Shown in pieces: positions 1 to 8,199 of a stretch of 11,610 nt of DNA. A program made the translations under genes and the position numbers. Location of the stretch: assembly GCA_028565635.1 (NCBI GenBank), contig JAOXYB010051823.1, forward strand, positions 1 to 11,610, in the 5' to 3' direction. Positions within the stretch are counted from its first letter, which is position 1. Every line of letters begins with the position of its first letter. The stretch comes from Phoronis ovalis (taxonomy: Eukaryota > Phoronida > Phoronidae). Under the pieces are notes generated by a model, which searched no databases, was not told where the DNA came from, and saw nothing but the letters and a program-made list of their open reading frames with translations.

Positions 1-490
1 TTTTAACTATAAATAGAGACGTTTAAAAGAATAGATAATTAGTGGTGAATTATTTTAATTTAATCACAATATGATAATTAGATTCTGTCTAGGTTATATG
101 TTATCTTTCCTGTCTATTAACCTTGGACTAGTATAAAATAACAGATGCGTGTTGAATCATTCTTCAAATTGATAGCGGCTTCTATTTAACTTAAAAAATA
201 ATTTTAATCTAAAAGCCTACGTTTTTTCCATATTGCATAGCTAGTTAGGTATTTATTTATTAATTTGGAATCATAATTTCGTCAACATTGTGACATTTTT
301 AAATGCAAGTTGAATCAGATAAAGAGTGGTGATATGGCGCCACCTATAAAGTATGATTGCCATAAATACAACTACAGCATTTTAGGCATTCTTATCGTTG
401 AAGAAGAATCTCTATTATGATTATAAATACAACAACCAATGCCGAAACATTTCATTAAAATATTTTTTGGATTTCCTAAATATATTTGCT
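1..490. other. Upstream flank and 5' UTR intron of the LRR gene
   Basis: A+T-rich sequence with no coding signal that I can support. It should hold the promoter, the first non-coding exon and most of the 5' UTR intron of the LRR gene downstream. A short open frame beginning near 398 runs through the splice acceptor into the LRR gene in another frame and is not a gene. The first exon's donor cannot be fixed; AG|GTATTT at 247-254 is one weak possibility. Confidence 0.4.
345..351 (+). promoter_or_regulatory. Possible TATA box of the LRR gene
   Basis: The string TATAAAG follows a small GC-rich patch (ggcgccacc), about 150 bases before the splice acceptor of the LRR gene. A start site some 30 bases further on would leave a short first exon and a small intron. 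TATA-like strings are frequent in A+T-rich DNA, and no initiator or good donor confirms this one, so it is only a candidate. Confidence 0.2.
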
Positions 491-502
491 TTGTCTTTAC
501 AG
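491..502 (+). other. Splice acceptor in the 5' UTR of the LRR gene
   Basis: The string ttgtctttacag is a pyrimidine-rich tract ending in CAG, followed after seven bases (attaaag) by the ATG of the LRR protein. The open frame continues upstream through this site only by chance, encoding a few residues before a TTG. The acceptor therefore decides the start: translation begins at 510, not in the upstream extension. Confidence 0.75.
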
Positions 503-509
503 ATTAAAG

Positions 510-1682
510 ATGATTACTGCAAACACTTTAAAATGGAGTTTTCTCATAATGATGTGCTTTATTATGACAAACTGTCAGACTTCTTGTCCTGGTGAATGCG
601 AATGCATTACACGTGATGGAATGGTATATGTCACATGTATTAGGAAAAGATTGACAAGTATACCAGACACACTGCCGGTAAATACAAAAGGATTAAACCT
701 TAAATCTAATCGAATAAGAACGCTACCAGCTGATGCGTTCGCTCGTTATCCTCAATTAACTGAAATATCGTTAGAACGAAATCATTTAAAAGAAATACAT
801 CCTTATGCATTTCGTGGATTAGGCCGTGGAGCAAGGTTGGATCTTAAATATAACAACGTTACTATACTAAGAACGCATTCTGTGAGTGGCATTGATGGTA
901 TAACGTCTTTGGATTTGGAACAAAATCAAATTGATACTATAGAAGCGAATGCATTTACTGACAGTAAAAATATAGAAGACATGATTTTAAAAGGGAACCC
1001 ACTGCGTAATATCCAATCCGATGCTTTTAAAGGACTGTCTAATGTTCGACGCTTAGACTTATCCCGACACAGCTTACAGAAAATTAAAACAGGGTTGTTC
1101 GCTGGGTTAACAAATGTTACATCTGTATATGTATCATATGGGAAGAATCTTAGTGAGATAGAAGAAAAGGCCTTCGTTGGAATGCAAGGTGTTTCTGAAA
1201 TATCACTGCAGAGTAATCATATTGTACATATTGCACCTAGGGCATTTGAGACATTAGGGTCTCCAAAAAGCGTTGTTATTAATCTACGAGAAAATCGTGT
1301 GGAGACATTACAGTGTTCTACATTTGATCGCCTGAGCGGTACTGTCACGTTTAATTTTAGACGTAACCCAATAAAATGTGACTGTCGTATGTCATGGATT
1401 ATGGAAGAAACAGATCCAAAACATCTGTCTACTGTGACATGCGCTTTGCCATTAAACCTTGCTGGCACAAAGTTAAATACTCTCAAACCGGAAGATTTGC
1501 CGTGTGATAATCTAGAAAAGGAAGACGGATGTCCTTCAGCAGAAAAGACTGGGAATTATAACGTTATTGGGATTAACGAACTTCTGGATAACGATGAAAA
1601 CAATGATGCTGTAATCATCAACTCTTCGGTGCTAACAATCATGATGTCAATATTTACACTGCTTGCAATATGGTCTCCATGA
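510..1682 (+). CDS. Secreted, probably GPI-anchored leucine-rich-repeat protein
   Basis: A 390-residue extracellular LRR protein in one coding exon. Residues 1-22 form a signal peptide (hydrophobic WSFLIMMCFIM, likely cut near TNC-QT). The LRRNT cap has Cys26, Cys30, Cys32 and Cys43 (CPGECEC...VTC). About ten 24-residue repeats follow, with cores such as LNLKSNRI, ISLERNHL, LDLKYNNV, LDLEQNQI, ISLQSNHI and INLRENRV. Two middle repeats (LDLSRHSL, VYVSYGKNL) lack the usual Asn position. The LRRCT cap is NPIKCDC...W...C...C (Cys290, 292, 311, 332). An acidic, Asn-rich stalk precedes a final hydrophobic segment (374-390) with no charged tail, as in a GPI-attachment signal; N365-D366-A367 is a possible omega site. 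Sequons NVT, NVT and NLS suggest glycosylation. Such proteins usually act in adhesion, receptor or immune recognition; the ligand cannot be told. The gene converges on the precursor gene at 2803. Confidence 0.9.
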   Translation: MITANTLKWSFLIMMCFIMTNCQTSCPGECECITRDGMVYVTCIRKRLTSIPDTLPVNTKGLNLKSNRIRTLPADAFARYPQLTEISLERNHLKEIHPYAFRGLGRGARLDLKYNNVTILRTHSVSGIDGITSLDLEQNQIDTIEANAFTDSKNIEDMILKGNPLRNIQSDAFKGLSNVRRLDLSRHSLQKIKTGLFAGLTNVTSVYVSYGKNLSEIEEKAFVGMQGVSEISLQSNHIVHIAPRAFETLGSPKSVVINLRENRVETLQCSTFDRLSGTVTFNFRRNPIKCDCRMSWIMEETDPKHLSTVTCALPLNLAGTKLNTLKPEDLPCDNLEKEDGCPSAEKTGNYNVIGINELLDNDENNDAVIINSSVLTIMMSIFTLLAIWSP

Positions 1683-2407
1683 TTCAAATCTTCAACCTGA
1701 TTCCTTTTTGTACATTTTTTTGTATTTTATATGATATCCGAGTCGGCATTATCCATTGCTACTAAAACGCATCTGAGCGACACTTTCGTTCTCTTAAATG
1801 ACGGACCATTATGTTGTCTACAGTTTGCCATGATATTAATGGTTTTACCTAGACAACTAGCCTATGTTTAAGAAATAAGTAGTATTGAAAACATCACTAC
1901 TACCTCAGATCTGTCAACAACGGAACAGAAAACATTAGAATGCTTGCGACATCTGGTGTCACATATCTATAAATACCTATCCTTATAAGATATCGCTTGA
2001 ACTTCATATATTAACCAAGGTATAATTAACAAACCCCGAATTCATCTGTTCTGTCTTGGAATTAACGCGAAGGACATGTTCGATAACTCGGTTTCCTGCT
2101 GGGTTAATCGTATTATTTTGGATGGGAATGTGAGGTGGGATGGGATGGGAGTTGTCTTGTAGTTGATTTTTTAAAATTAAACCGTTCCTAACCGCTCGAA
2201 AAGCCGTTTAGTAGCTAGTAATATGACGATATAGAGACTCTGATTGAGAGAATAGTACAATAGAGGCAGTAGATACGTTTTTTCTTGTAATGCAGGAAGC
2301 ATGCATCACATTTATGAGTGTGTTTTTAGTCAAAACAGTGCAATAATTACTATTGTTAATTTTTATGATACTCATTTTATAGTTTTGTAATTTGAAATAA
2401 TAATAAA
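1683..2407 (+). other. Probable 3' UTR of the LRR gene with poly(A) signal
   Basis: No further coding sequence follows the TGA. The first clear AATAAA on this strand lies at 2402-2407, giving a 3' UTR of about 720 bases. An ATTAAA-like variant near 2177 is an alternative. Short open frames on the other strand here (for example 2208-2411) are A+T-rich noise. Confidence 0.45.
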
Positions 2408-2425
2408 ACATGATGATTATAAACG

Positions 2426-2490
2426 TTTATTGCTGACTTCTGTTTACAGTAATAATCTACAATATATTGGAAGCTATATTCACGTTTATT
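2426..2490 (-). terminator. Candidate poly(A) signals of the minus-strand precursor gene
   Basis: Read on the minus strand, AATAAA occurs at 2490-2485 and again at 2431-2426, about 315 and 375 bases after the stop codon of the final precursor exon. Either would end that transcript within a few dozen bases of the LRR gene's own signal at 2402-2407 on the other strand. The motif is common in A+T-rich DNA, so this rests on position. Confidence 0.35.
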
Positions 2491-2802
2491 CCATTACATA
2501 GTATACAAATCCAGCTGTATATATGTTTAGAAAAAGAAGCATTAATTCCTATATACACTACCATAATCATTTAATTCCTCCTGTCTTAATGCCTTTAATC
2601 TAATATAAATTACAGTACAAAGCAAAAAGTGTTAGTACGCTCATGTATATTGATGACACCTAGTGGTCGCCTGGGTGATCTCAACTGATCCGTCCAAAAC
2701 TATTATTTCGTAATATTAAGAAGCATATTCAGTACACGTAATTCGCAATCTCAACTTTGGCATTCTTTATATTAGCTACGATTTCTCATTCAATTCAAGT
2801 TT
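2491..2802 (-). other. Probable 3' UTR of the precursor gene
   Basis: A+T-rich sequence between the TAA at 2805-2803 and the candidate poly(A) signals. No open frame of note and no repeat were seen, apart from a short GC-richer patch near 2655-2695. Confidence 0.35.
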
Positions 2803-2971
2803 TTAATTAGCACCGTTCAGTTCTTTATCATCCAAACCACCTATAATATTCTTCAAAGATTTCTTAATTTCAGCAACTTTTACTTTATCTTTAATAGATG
2901 ACAGAATATTTTCCATCTCTTCTAGTAGCTGTGGATCATCCGGTAATGTCCAGGATCTCTTTTTATCGGTA
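2803..2971 (-). CDS. Terminal exon (C) of a putative secreted peptide precursor
   Basis: Minus-strand exon after the acceptor tttttcag at 2979-2972. One base completes the codon split with exon B (AA+T, Asn), then 55 sense codons run to TAA at 2805-2803. The peptide opens with TDKKRSWTLPDDP: KKR is a tribasic convertase site. The rest (QLLEEMENILSSIKDKVKVA... ending LDDKELNGAN) is charged with leucine or isoleucine at helical spacing, so it is probably an amphipathic helix. The shift from A+T-rich intron to balanced codon-like sequence is sharp at both ends. Exons A and B upstream splice to it in phase 2. I do not recognise the family. The dibasic-site layout fits a prohormone, but another small secreted protein is possible. 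Confidence 0.7.
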
Positions 2972-3443
2972 CTGAAAAAATACTTAAATTACAGATACTC
3001 GTGTAGACTACATGTTCATTAACCAATTTTAATTCAGTAAAAACAATTATGAGGATCGACTGTGATGACGCTATACTGCATAGCCAACACACTAGCAGGC
3101 CTGTTAGACACTTTTTCAATGCACCAGTAGATTCATACATATAATAGAAATCCCTGGCTCCAAATGTAAAAATTGCACTAGTGGGAACCGGCAAATGAAT
3201 CTGAAATTCTGGAGGTGTTTAAAAATTACCCAGTTCTATTTTATCACTAGAAAGTATATCGCGGGAAACACTGTACGCATTTCGCTTTTCCAGAGTATAT
3301 TAAGGCGGGAAATGTTTGTGTTTCGTGACGTTACTCGATACTGAGATATGTAAGATATTGATTACAGTATATATTACTTTTATAGAACGAATTGCTATGA
3401 CTAACGGTTTGATTTCCAGCACATACATACTTGGAACACATAC
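2972..3443 (-). other. Intron between exons B and C
   Basis: A phase 2 intron with donor AA|GTATGTG at 3443 and acceptor tttttcag ending at 2972. It is A+T-rich. The open frame at 2922-3194 on this strand spans the intron and part of exon C in a wrong frame. Confidence 0.6.
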
Positions 3444-3593
3444 TTAATGATTTTATTCCGTCCACTCCGAACCATACCAGATCCAATACCTAAAGCAGCC
3501 AATCCCCGATTGCGACTTGTTTCGGACGGGATAACAAATGACGGCAAAAAGGAACTGTAACGCTTGTGATTCTCGATCAATGACGGCTCGTCG
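3444..3593 (-). CDS. Internal exon (B) of the precursor: second RGLAALGIG peptide
   Basis: A 150-base minus-strand exon, acceptor tttttaactatag, donor AA|GTATGTG, phase 2 at both ends, so it can be added or skipped without changing frame. It carries 49 full codons: DEPSLIENH, the dibasic KR, YSSFLPSFVIPSETSRN, then RGLAALGIGSGMV, RSGR and NKII. Cleavage at KR and at single or paired basics would free a YSSFLP-type peptide and a GLAALGIG-type peptide; the Gly in SGR could give a C-terminal amide. It is clearly homologous to exon A, which has the same order of motifs and the identical core RGLAALGIG, so one arose by exon duplication. With exon A it forms the centre of the gene. The processing is inferred from motifs only. 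Confidence 0.72.
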
Positions 3594-4203
3594 CTATAGT
3601 TAAAAATAAAAGCAAAATATAATAACAATATTGTCCCTACCAGTAGCGTTAACTGGAGCGAAACTTGATAAATTTGATAAGACAGTTTAGAGAAATCAAG
3701 GAACTTATCGATACTATTTATAATTTTTATCGCATTGTTTAAAGCTTACAATACTGGAATATATCGTGCATGCAGTGCAAAATTAGTGCAAAATAATTAC
3801 AAAGTATTGTTATGAACCATTTAAACATGTACTTATTAATAGCTGTGCAAGAGCAATAATTCCTTAATAACTTTTTAATAATAAAAGTGAAAGGCTGTGT
3901 ATTGTGTTAGAGATAAACTTTTATTCTGGTTGCCTTGCTAGTTTAGCTTCAATCAGAATGGTTAATGAAAATAAATCTAAAATAAATAACTAATATAATT
4001 GCTATTGTTTTAAAATATAACACTGAATCGGTTTCTGTGTTTACTAGCTATGCATTTCAAGATAGGCAATAACTATGCAAGTAAACGGTATAGACAGTAC
4101 AATTTAACAAGTACCATGAACGTGTTTTTACTGCCTTAAAAAACGTGTAGTAAGTATATTGCATAAAGTCTAAGATTTTATAACAGGAATTATTTGTAAT
4201 TAC
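3594..4203 (-). other. Intron between exons A and B
   Basis: A phase 2 intron of about 610 bases with donor AG|GTAATT at 4203 and acceptor actatag ending at 3594. It is A+T-rich, with no open frame or repeat worth reporting. Confidence 0.6.
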
Positions 4204-4317
4204 CTTATGTGTCTTCTACCAGGATAAGGTAGTACAGCATTGCCAATGCCTAACGCTGCTAGACCCCGCCCCCGTTCACTTGATGAAAGGATAAAATACG
4301 GAAGAGAGTACAATTTC
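4204..4317 (-). CDS. Internal exon (A) of the precursor: first RGLAALGIG peptide
   Basis: A 114-base minus-strand exon, acceptor catcatttcag at 4328-4318, donor ATAAG|GTAATT, phase 2 at both ends. It encodes KLYSLPYFILSSSERG, then RGLAALGIGNAVLPYP followed by GRR and HI. GRR is a textbook amidation plus dibasic cleavage site, so a peptide ending in LPYP-amide is a reasonable prediction. Comparison with exon B (YSSFLPSFVIPSETSRN / RGLAALGIGSGMV / SGR) shows the same layout with the nine residues RGLAALGIG unchanged, while the flanks have diverged, as expected when the core is under selection. The codons for the core differ at many third positions (CGGGGT CTA GCA GCG TTA against CGGGGA TTG GCT GCT TTA), which supports coding function. 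The first base completes a codon from the exon upstream. Confidence 0.72.
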
Positions 4318-4559
4318 CTGAAATGATGAAACAGAATGTCAAAATGTAAAATCAATATAAAGTCTTAGGGTTTAATTGCGTGTAATAAAACAATAACGAC
4401 AAAAATGTCTTGTTTCCAAGCCTTTTCAATTCTAGACTCGGGAATATTTGTGTAATTCGATCAGTTTATGTTCTTAAGAATTGGTACCTTGTCTTCAAAG
4501 TTTAATACCAATATTGAACGGAGGCTTCACGAATTTCTAAAAAATTATTTTCTTAATTT

Positions 4560-4740
4560 GCTGTGAAACACCGTCCCAGCAACCTGATATAAGCCAGTAC
4601 TTTTCCGGTATTTCGCGTCAACCGACCAAAAGCAGTCAGCTGCATGAATCGGTCCTCCAGCTAACGGTCTCAAACTTACGGGTTCGGTAAGCTAATTGGT
4701 CCCCTCGCCACATTGTCTGCAGAATTCTTGTCTAAAGTTG
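4560..4740. other. Less A+T-rich block, possible dispersed repeat
   Basis: About 180 bases with markedly more G+C than the surrounding intron and fairly sharp edges. On the minus strand two frames are open for a long way without matching anything I know, and a strong donor (CC|GTAAGTTT) sits at 4680-4674. It could be an old SINE or transposon fragment, or the surroundings of a small exon (4680-4716). I saw no convincing tRNA A and B boxes. Confidence 0.3.
4680..4716 (-). CDS. Possible 37-base exon (Y) of the precursor gene
   Basis: Minus strand, between acceptor aattctgcag and donor CC|GTAAGTTT. In the frame that begins in phase 1 and ends in phase 2 it reads NVARGPISLPN with split codons at both ends. 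This is exactly the phase needed to join candidate exon X (ends in phase 1) to exon A (begins in phase 2). Against it, the exon is very small, and its surroundings look like a repeat that continues past the donor. Confidence 0.27.
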
Positions 4741-5541
4741 ATTTTGAATTGCTATATGACATACCGCTACTGATTTTTCTAAAATAAAAAGAAGGCTTTT
4801 TTTATAACATGAGTTTAGTTCCGCTTAGTTTGTTTCATAATCATGGATTAAGAATCAAATTTTTCAGATTATTTTATGAAAAGAAATTATCCTTCAGAAT
4901 ATCGATTTCAAAGTGAAAACGGGATAGAGACATAATATATATGAATTTGGTGCATACCAATACATCGAATTGTAGATTAAAACAACTTTCTCACTAGGTG
5001 GATTCAAAGGTAAATTATTAAATTCATCTTGATATCAATCCCAAGATGATTGTTGTAACACTTTTTTACTGACGACAAGTTGTCCAAACTTTGAAAACTA
5101 CGGATGTGAAGACATGTATTGTTTATATATTTTTGAATCAAAATTTAAAAGATGTTTCGAAAACTTTTAAGTTTTAAAACTGAAAAGACTCGCTGTTAAA
5201 TTTATTTATCAATTAAGTTTCGTAACACAGTATGTAACAATTACTAATACAAAAACTTCTAGGAAAGGTAAAGACTAATTTGAACTAATTAACATATTAA
5301 AATATAAATAAAATTTAGAAAAGTTCTATTTTAATATTATAAGTGTAAACTACACAGGTGTGATAGAAAATAATATAAGTTTTTAATGACTAGACAAATA
5401 TTTATACGCCTATTCATGATTACATACAATAAAAGATTAGAAATTGCAAATTAGTAAGATTGAAGAATTTTATTGCCAATTTTGTACAATTATTGATTCT
5501 AAGTAAAGAGCTCTAGGCTTGTTTTATAATTATTATATAGT

Positions 5542-5568
5542 TATTTACATTATTTACATTATTTACAT
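5542..5568. repeat. 9-base tandem repeat, three copies
   Basis: The unit tatttacat is repeated three times without change, followed by the related tatgtattt. It is a small minisatellite inside the intron and probably varies in copy number. Confidence 0.85.
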
Positions 5569-5639
5569 TATGTATTTAGGAACAATTTCAGAAAATAATT
5601 TCTTTTAGTTCGTAGCTTGTAATTTATTTTTTTAGAATT

Positions 5640-5700
5640 TGGGAGGGGAGCGAGCACATCGTGACAAGTTAGGGGCCCTGGGCAGGTTGGCCGGTCAGTT
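5640..5700. other. Short GC-rich patch in the intron
   Basis: About 60 bases (gggaggggagcgagcac ... ggggccctgggcaggttggccgg) stand out in an A+T-rich intron. On the minus strand an acceptor-like string (caacctgcccag) lies within it, and AATAAA follows. It may be a repeat relic, a regulatory element or a cryptic terminal exon; nothing decides this. Confidence 0.25.
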
Positions 5701-6950
5701 TTGTTATATCATGTTTAATAACAAATCTGTCATGCCACCACAAATGGGTCTTCGTTCTTATATCGAGTATGTTTGGAAACATTAAATCAGATTAAATTTT
5801 TTTCGTACTTACAGGGAACTGTTTATGTTTTTGTTAGTTTAATTTGTTCAATCCTTACCTTAAAGACACGGCCACAGTTCTACCGTTATATACATTGCAC
5901 CAATATAACAACATCACGCCCGTTAATAAATTCATATTTAATTTCGTTATCTAAAAATGAAAATACACACAATAAAGTAAACTGAGTTGCAGCAATTCAA
6001 ATAATATAAAATTTACTGTTAGCAAGTATATATATAATATACAGTACGCACATAAAGCCTTTGAATTACAAAAGGTACATGATGTATATAGTGCGGGACT
6101 AAAAACCCTTTCGATCCTTCCACCTTTCATATAGCGCATTCTCCTTCCTCATTTAGTGCATTATTTGATTGATTAACTGCACAGTATGCACGCGTATAGT
6201 TTAAATAATAACAAAGGTTCCGTGATATCTGAAATTATGTACCGTAACTGCATGTATTTTACATACGAAAACAGACTATTACTGCATAGTTTGTACTTTC
6301 GTTGAATTTTTGGTACAGCATTATCTTTTTCAGGAAAATATTTTGATCATTATTTATACGGGTATAAAAGAAATGTAAAATGATTAATTGATAATTTCAA
6401 CAGTTACCGTATTTAATATCCTTGCTTACTACGATACTAAAATATTATCAAGAGTCGGCGTAAATTGACTAGAGAAACATTTGTTTAAAACATACTAACA
6501 TATCCTCAAATACAATAATTACACTTGTTCATCCTAAAATGTCTAAATCTGAATATCCTAAGTTAATTGGTATATATAAACAGAATTTTGCGATGATTTT
6601 GAGAAAAATATATATGGTATATGCCATTTTGCCAGAGGCGGACACTGCTAGTTCAATTATGTTTCCTGGAATAATTTACATCAGTATAGATGATCATGAA
6701 CATGGAGAAAATAAAATAATCCTTTATTATAAACCAAGTTTCTTCATTTTCCCTTCTACTGTTCTAACATTACAATTAACAATTTTATACAAAAAATCCA
6801 CTAAAATATATTTAACTTTGTTTCACTTAAGGCTTATGTTGTATCCCTCGCCTTTGTCGCATTTACTAACCATGGACCATATCTGCATATTCAATTACAC
6901 CTGTTTATTGAGAAAATAAAAAATACACTACATATTTGCACCTGACTTAC

Positions 6951-7029
6951 CTGTGAGCACTTTGAGTTTGAAATCTACAATTTCACGGTCAACTTGAAAC
7001 TTTATGTCCGTGTAGTACGCCACCACAAA
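6951..7029 (-). CDS. Possible upstream exon (X) of the precursor gene
   Basis: A minus-strand segment ending in a consensus donor, CACAG|GTAAGTC (6950-6944). The frame ending in phase 1 is open for 26 codons back to a possible acceptor (gacgtgtag), reading FVVAYYTDIK then FQVDREIVDFKLKVLT. The composition is ordinary for protein, not the Phe/Tyr/Ile-rich noise of the region. A shorter version beginning after ataaag (at FQVDREI) keeps the same frame. Its phase 1 end matches candidate exon Y, which in turn matches exon A. Family and role are unknown. A chance open frame before a chance donor is the alternative. Confidence 0.38.
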
Positions 7030-7435
7030 CTACACGTCATTAATTTGATACGTCACCACACACTTGAAACTTAATTAATTAGTATGATTTCTAAATATTT
7101 GCATATTCTAACTAACAAATATAATCTGTATCTTTCTCATATTAGCGCCCAATTGTATTTCCGTTATATAATTTTTAGATAAGACAAGTATAACATTTCC
7201 ATTATCATGGTTAACCTTTTGATTTACCTATGTAAGATACATAAAAATATAATTAATGATCGCAAATTTATTATTTGATCGTAATGTTGTGAAATGTTAT
7301 TCCCCGCTGATTCATTTTTGTCTCAAGTTGTGTTTGTTAGTAACACACTGTTTGTTAAACACTGCAAAAACTTGAAAATGTTATTGGCAAAATACAAACA
7401 CCAATCCCCGGCTGCACAAGGAAGGAAGAGTACAC
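7030..7435 (-). other. Presumed intron
   Basis: A+T-rich sequence, no coding signal. It includes a partial duplication of adjacent sequence: tacgccaccaca at 7016-7027 recurs as tacgtcaccaca at 7049-7060, and acttgaaactt recurs at 6992 and 7062. Confidence 0.4.
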
Positions 7436-7530
7436 TTAAATGCATGAAATGATCTCACAACAACGCAGACTTCATTATTTTCGGAGAATCTTCGTTTTCC
7501 ATTGGATAAAGAATTCATAAAAGATGATAT
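7436..7530 (-). CDS. Possible N-terminal exon (D) of the precursor gene
   Basis: Minus strand, acceptor actcattcgtcag ending at 7531, phase 0 start, reading ISSFMNSLSNGKRRFSENNE then VCVVVRSFHAF. GKRR is an amidation plus convertase site, as expected for a prohormone. Two donors are possible. AA|GTGTAC (exon end 7436) is phase 2 and would join directly to exon A, making a KK site just before LYSLPYF, parallel to the KR before YSSFLP in exon B. TT|GTGAGA (exon end 7459) is a better donor but phase 0, and would lead to candidate exon X. The bounds given follow the first option. Confidence 0.35.
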
Positions 7531-8199
7531 CTGACGAATGAGTCTAATGCAATAAAGGCGCGACAAAATTCCAATGGGCGTCTTACGATTGATTTTTTTT
7601 CACCATAAATATTTACATATCTAAGTCAAATAACTTCAAGATATTATAATTAACTTCGATATTATTTTAATATTTTGGTTACTTGTAAATATTTGAATTT
7701 TTCAAAATAAAATTATATAAAAATATAAATAAAAAATTAAATCAGTAAGTCTGAAAAAGCAGTTTGACCATGCTAGTAAATTAATTCCGTCATGTTTTTG
7801 CGATGATCTGTCTTGTCAACAATTAAATTAATAATGAAAACTTTCTAAATCATTTTAAAAAGTAGGTCAATAATAAGATCACGAAACGTTTGTACTTTCA
7901 TTACCTTTGACCCCGGGCCTTTGACAAGCAATGTTCATATACTTTTTAGTACAGACCTGCATAACCATCGGGTCCACGAACTGCAAACTCTTATTCTTGC
8001 GCCTGGTTCACCCCATATATGGATTCATTTTCGTGTTTATGTAGACGCCCCTGCGCGCGTAAGTGCACGAGTCCGGATATCCCTTCGTGGTTCAAACAAA
8101 ATATACCAGGACACAGTGGTTTGATCGAGTAGACGGAAGTAGAGTCGTATGGGATCGAGATAACAGGTGCGTAAATGAGGATTGACGGTTCGTGCATAC
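7531..8199 (-). other. Presumed intron, GC-richer at 7905-8199
   Basis: No gene that I can support. The left part is A+T-rich. From about 7905 to 8199 the base composition is more balanced (ccccgggcc, gcgcctggttc, cccctgcgcgcg), and several short frames are open on both strands without recognisable content. It may be a promoter-proximal island of the minus-strand gene or a repeat fragment. Confidence 0.35.

Larger units (their letters stand above)
4741..6950 (-). other. Long A+T-rich intron region
   Basis: About 2.2 kb with no gene that I can support on either strand. It holds the 9-base tandem repeat at 5542-5568 and a short GC-rich patch at 5640-5700. The longest open frame (6539-6919, + strand) has low-complexity, Leu/Ile/Tyr-rich translation typical of A+T-rich DNA, without splice or domain support. 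Confidence 0.5.

Noticed and set aside
334-350. CTCF-like core (taggtggcgcc on the minus strand), with a poorer one near 2655
   Set aside because: Only part of the consensus matches, and the organism's CTCF preference is unknown.
398-595. Plus-strand open frame overlapping the start of the LRR gene
   Set aside because: It crosses the splice acceptor at 502, is in a different frame from the LRR protein and ends shortly after; the composition is A+T-driven.
1217-1486. Minus-strand frame inside the LRR gene
   Set aside because: Antisense shadow of a clear coding exon, no independent support.
2922-3194. Minus-strand 90-codon frame
   Set aside because: It runs through the intron between exons B and C and overlaps exon C in the wrong frame; the spliced reading explains the region better.
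4660-4740. tRNA-like B box (gggttcggtaag) suggesting a SINE head
   Set aside because: The match to the B box is incomplete and no A box is found at the proper distance on either strand.
5951-6139. Minus-strand frame with Cys residues, considered as a small toxin-like peptide
   Set aside because: The hydrophobic part is at the C-terminal end instead of a signal at the start, and there are no splice sites or cysteine framework.
6539-6919. Plus-strand 126-codon frame
   Set aside because: One of the longest frames but rich in Leu, Ile, Tyr and Lys without motif, and about the length expected by chance somewhere in A+T-rich DNA of this size.
7009-7036. 8-bp hairpin cgtgtagt / actacacg
   Set aside because: Short, overlaps a local duplication and candidate exon X, no sign of an RNA gene or terminator.
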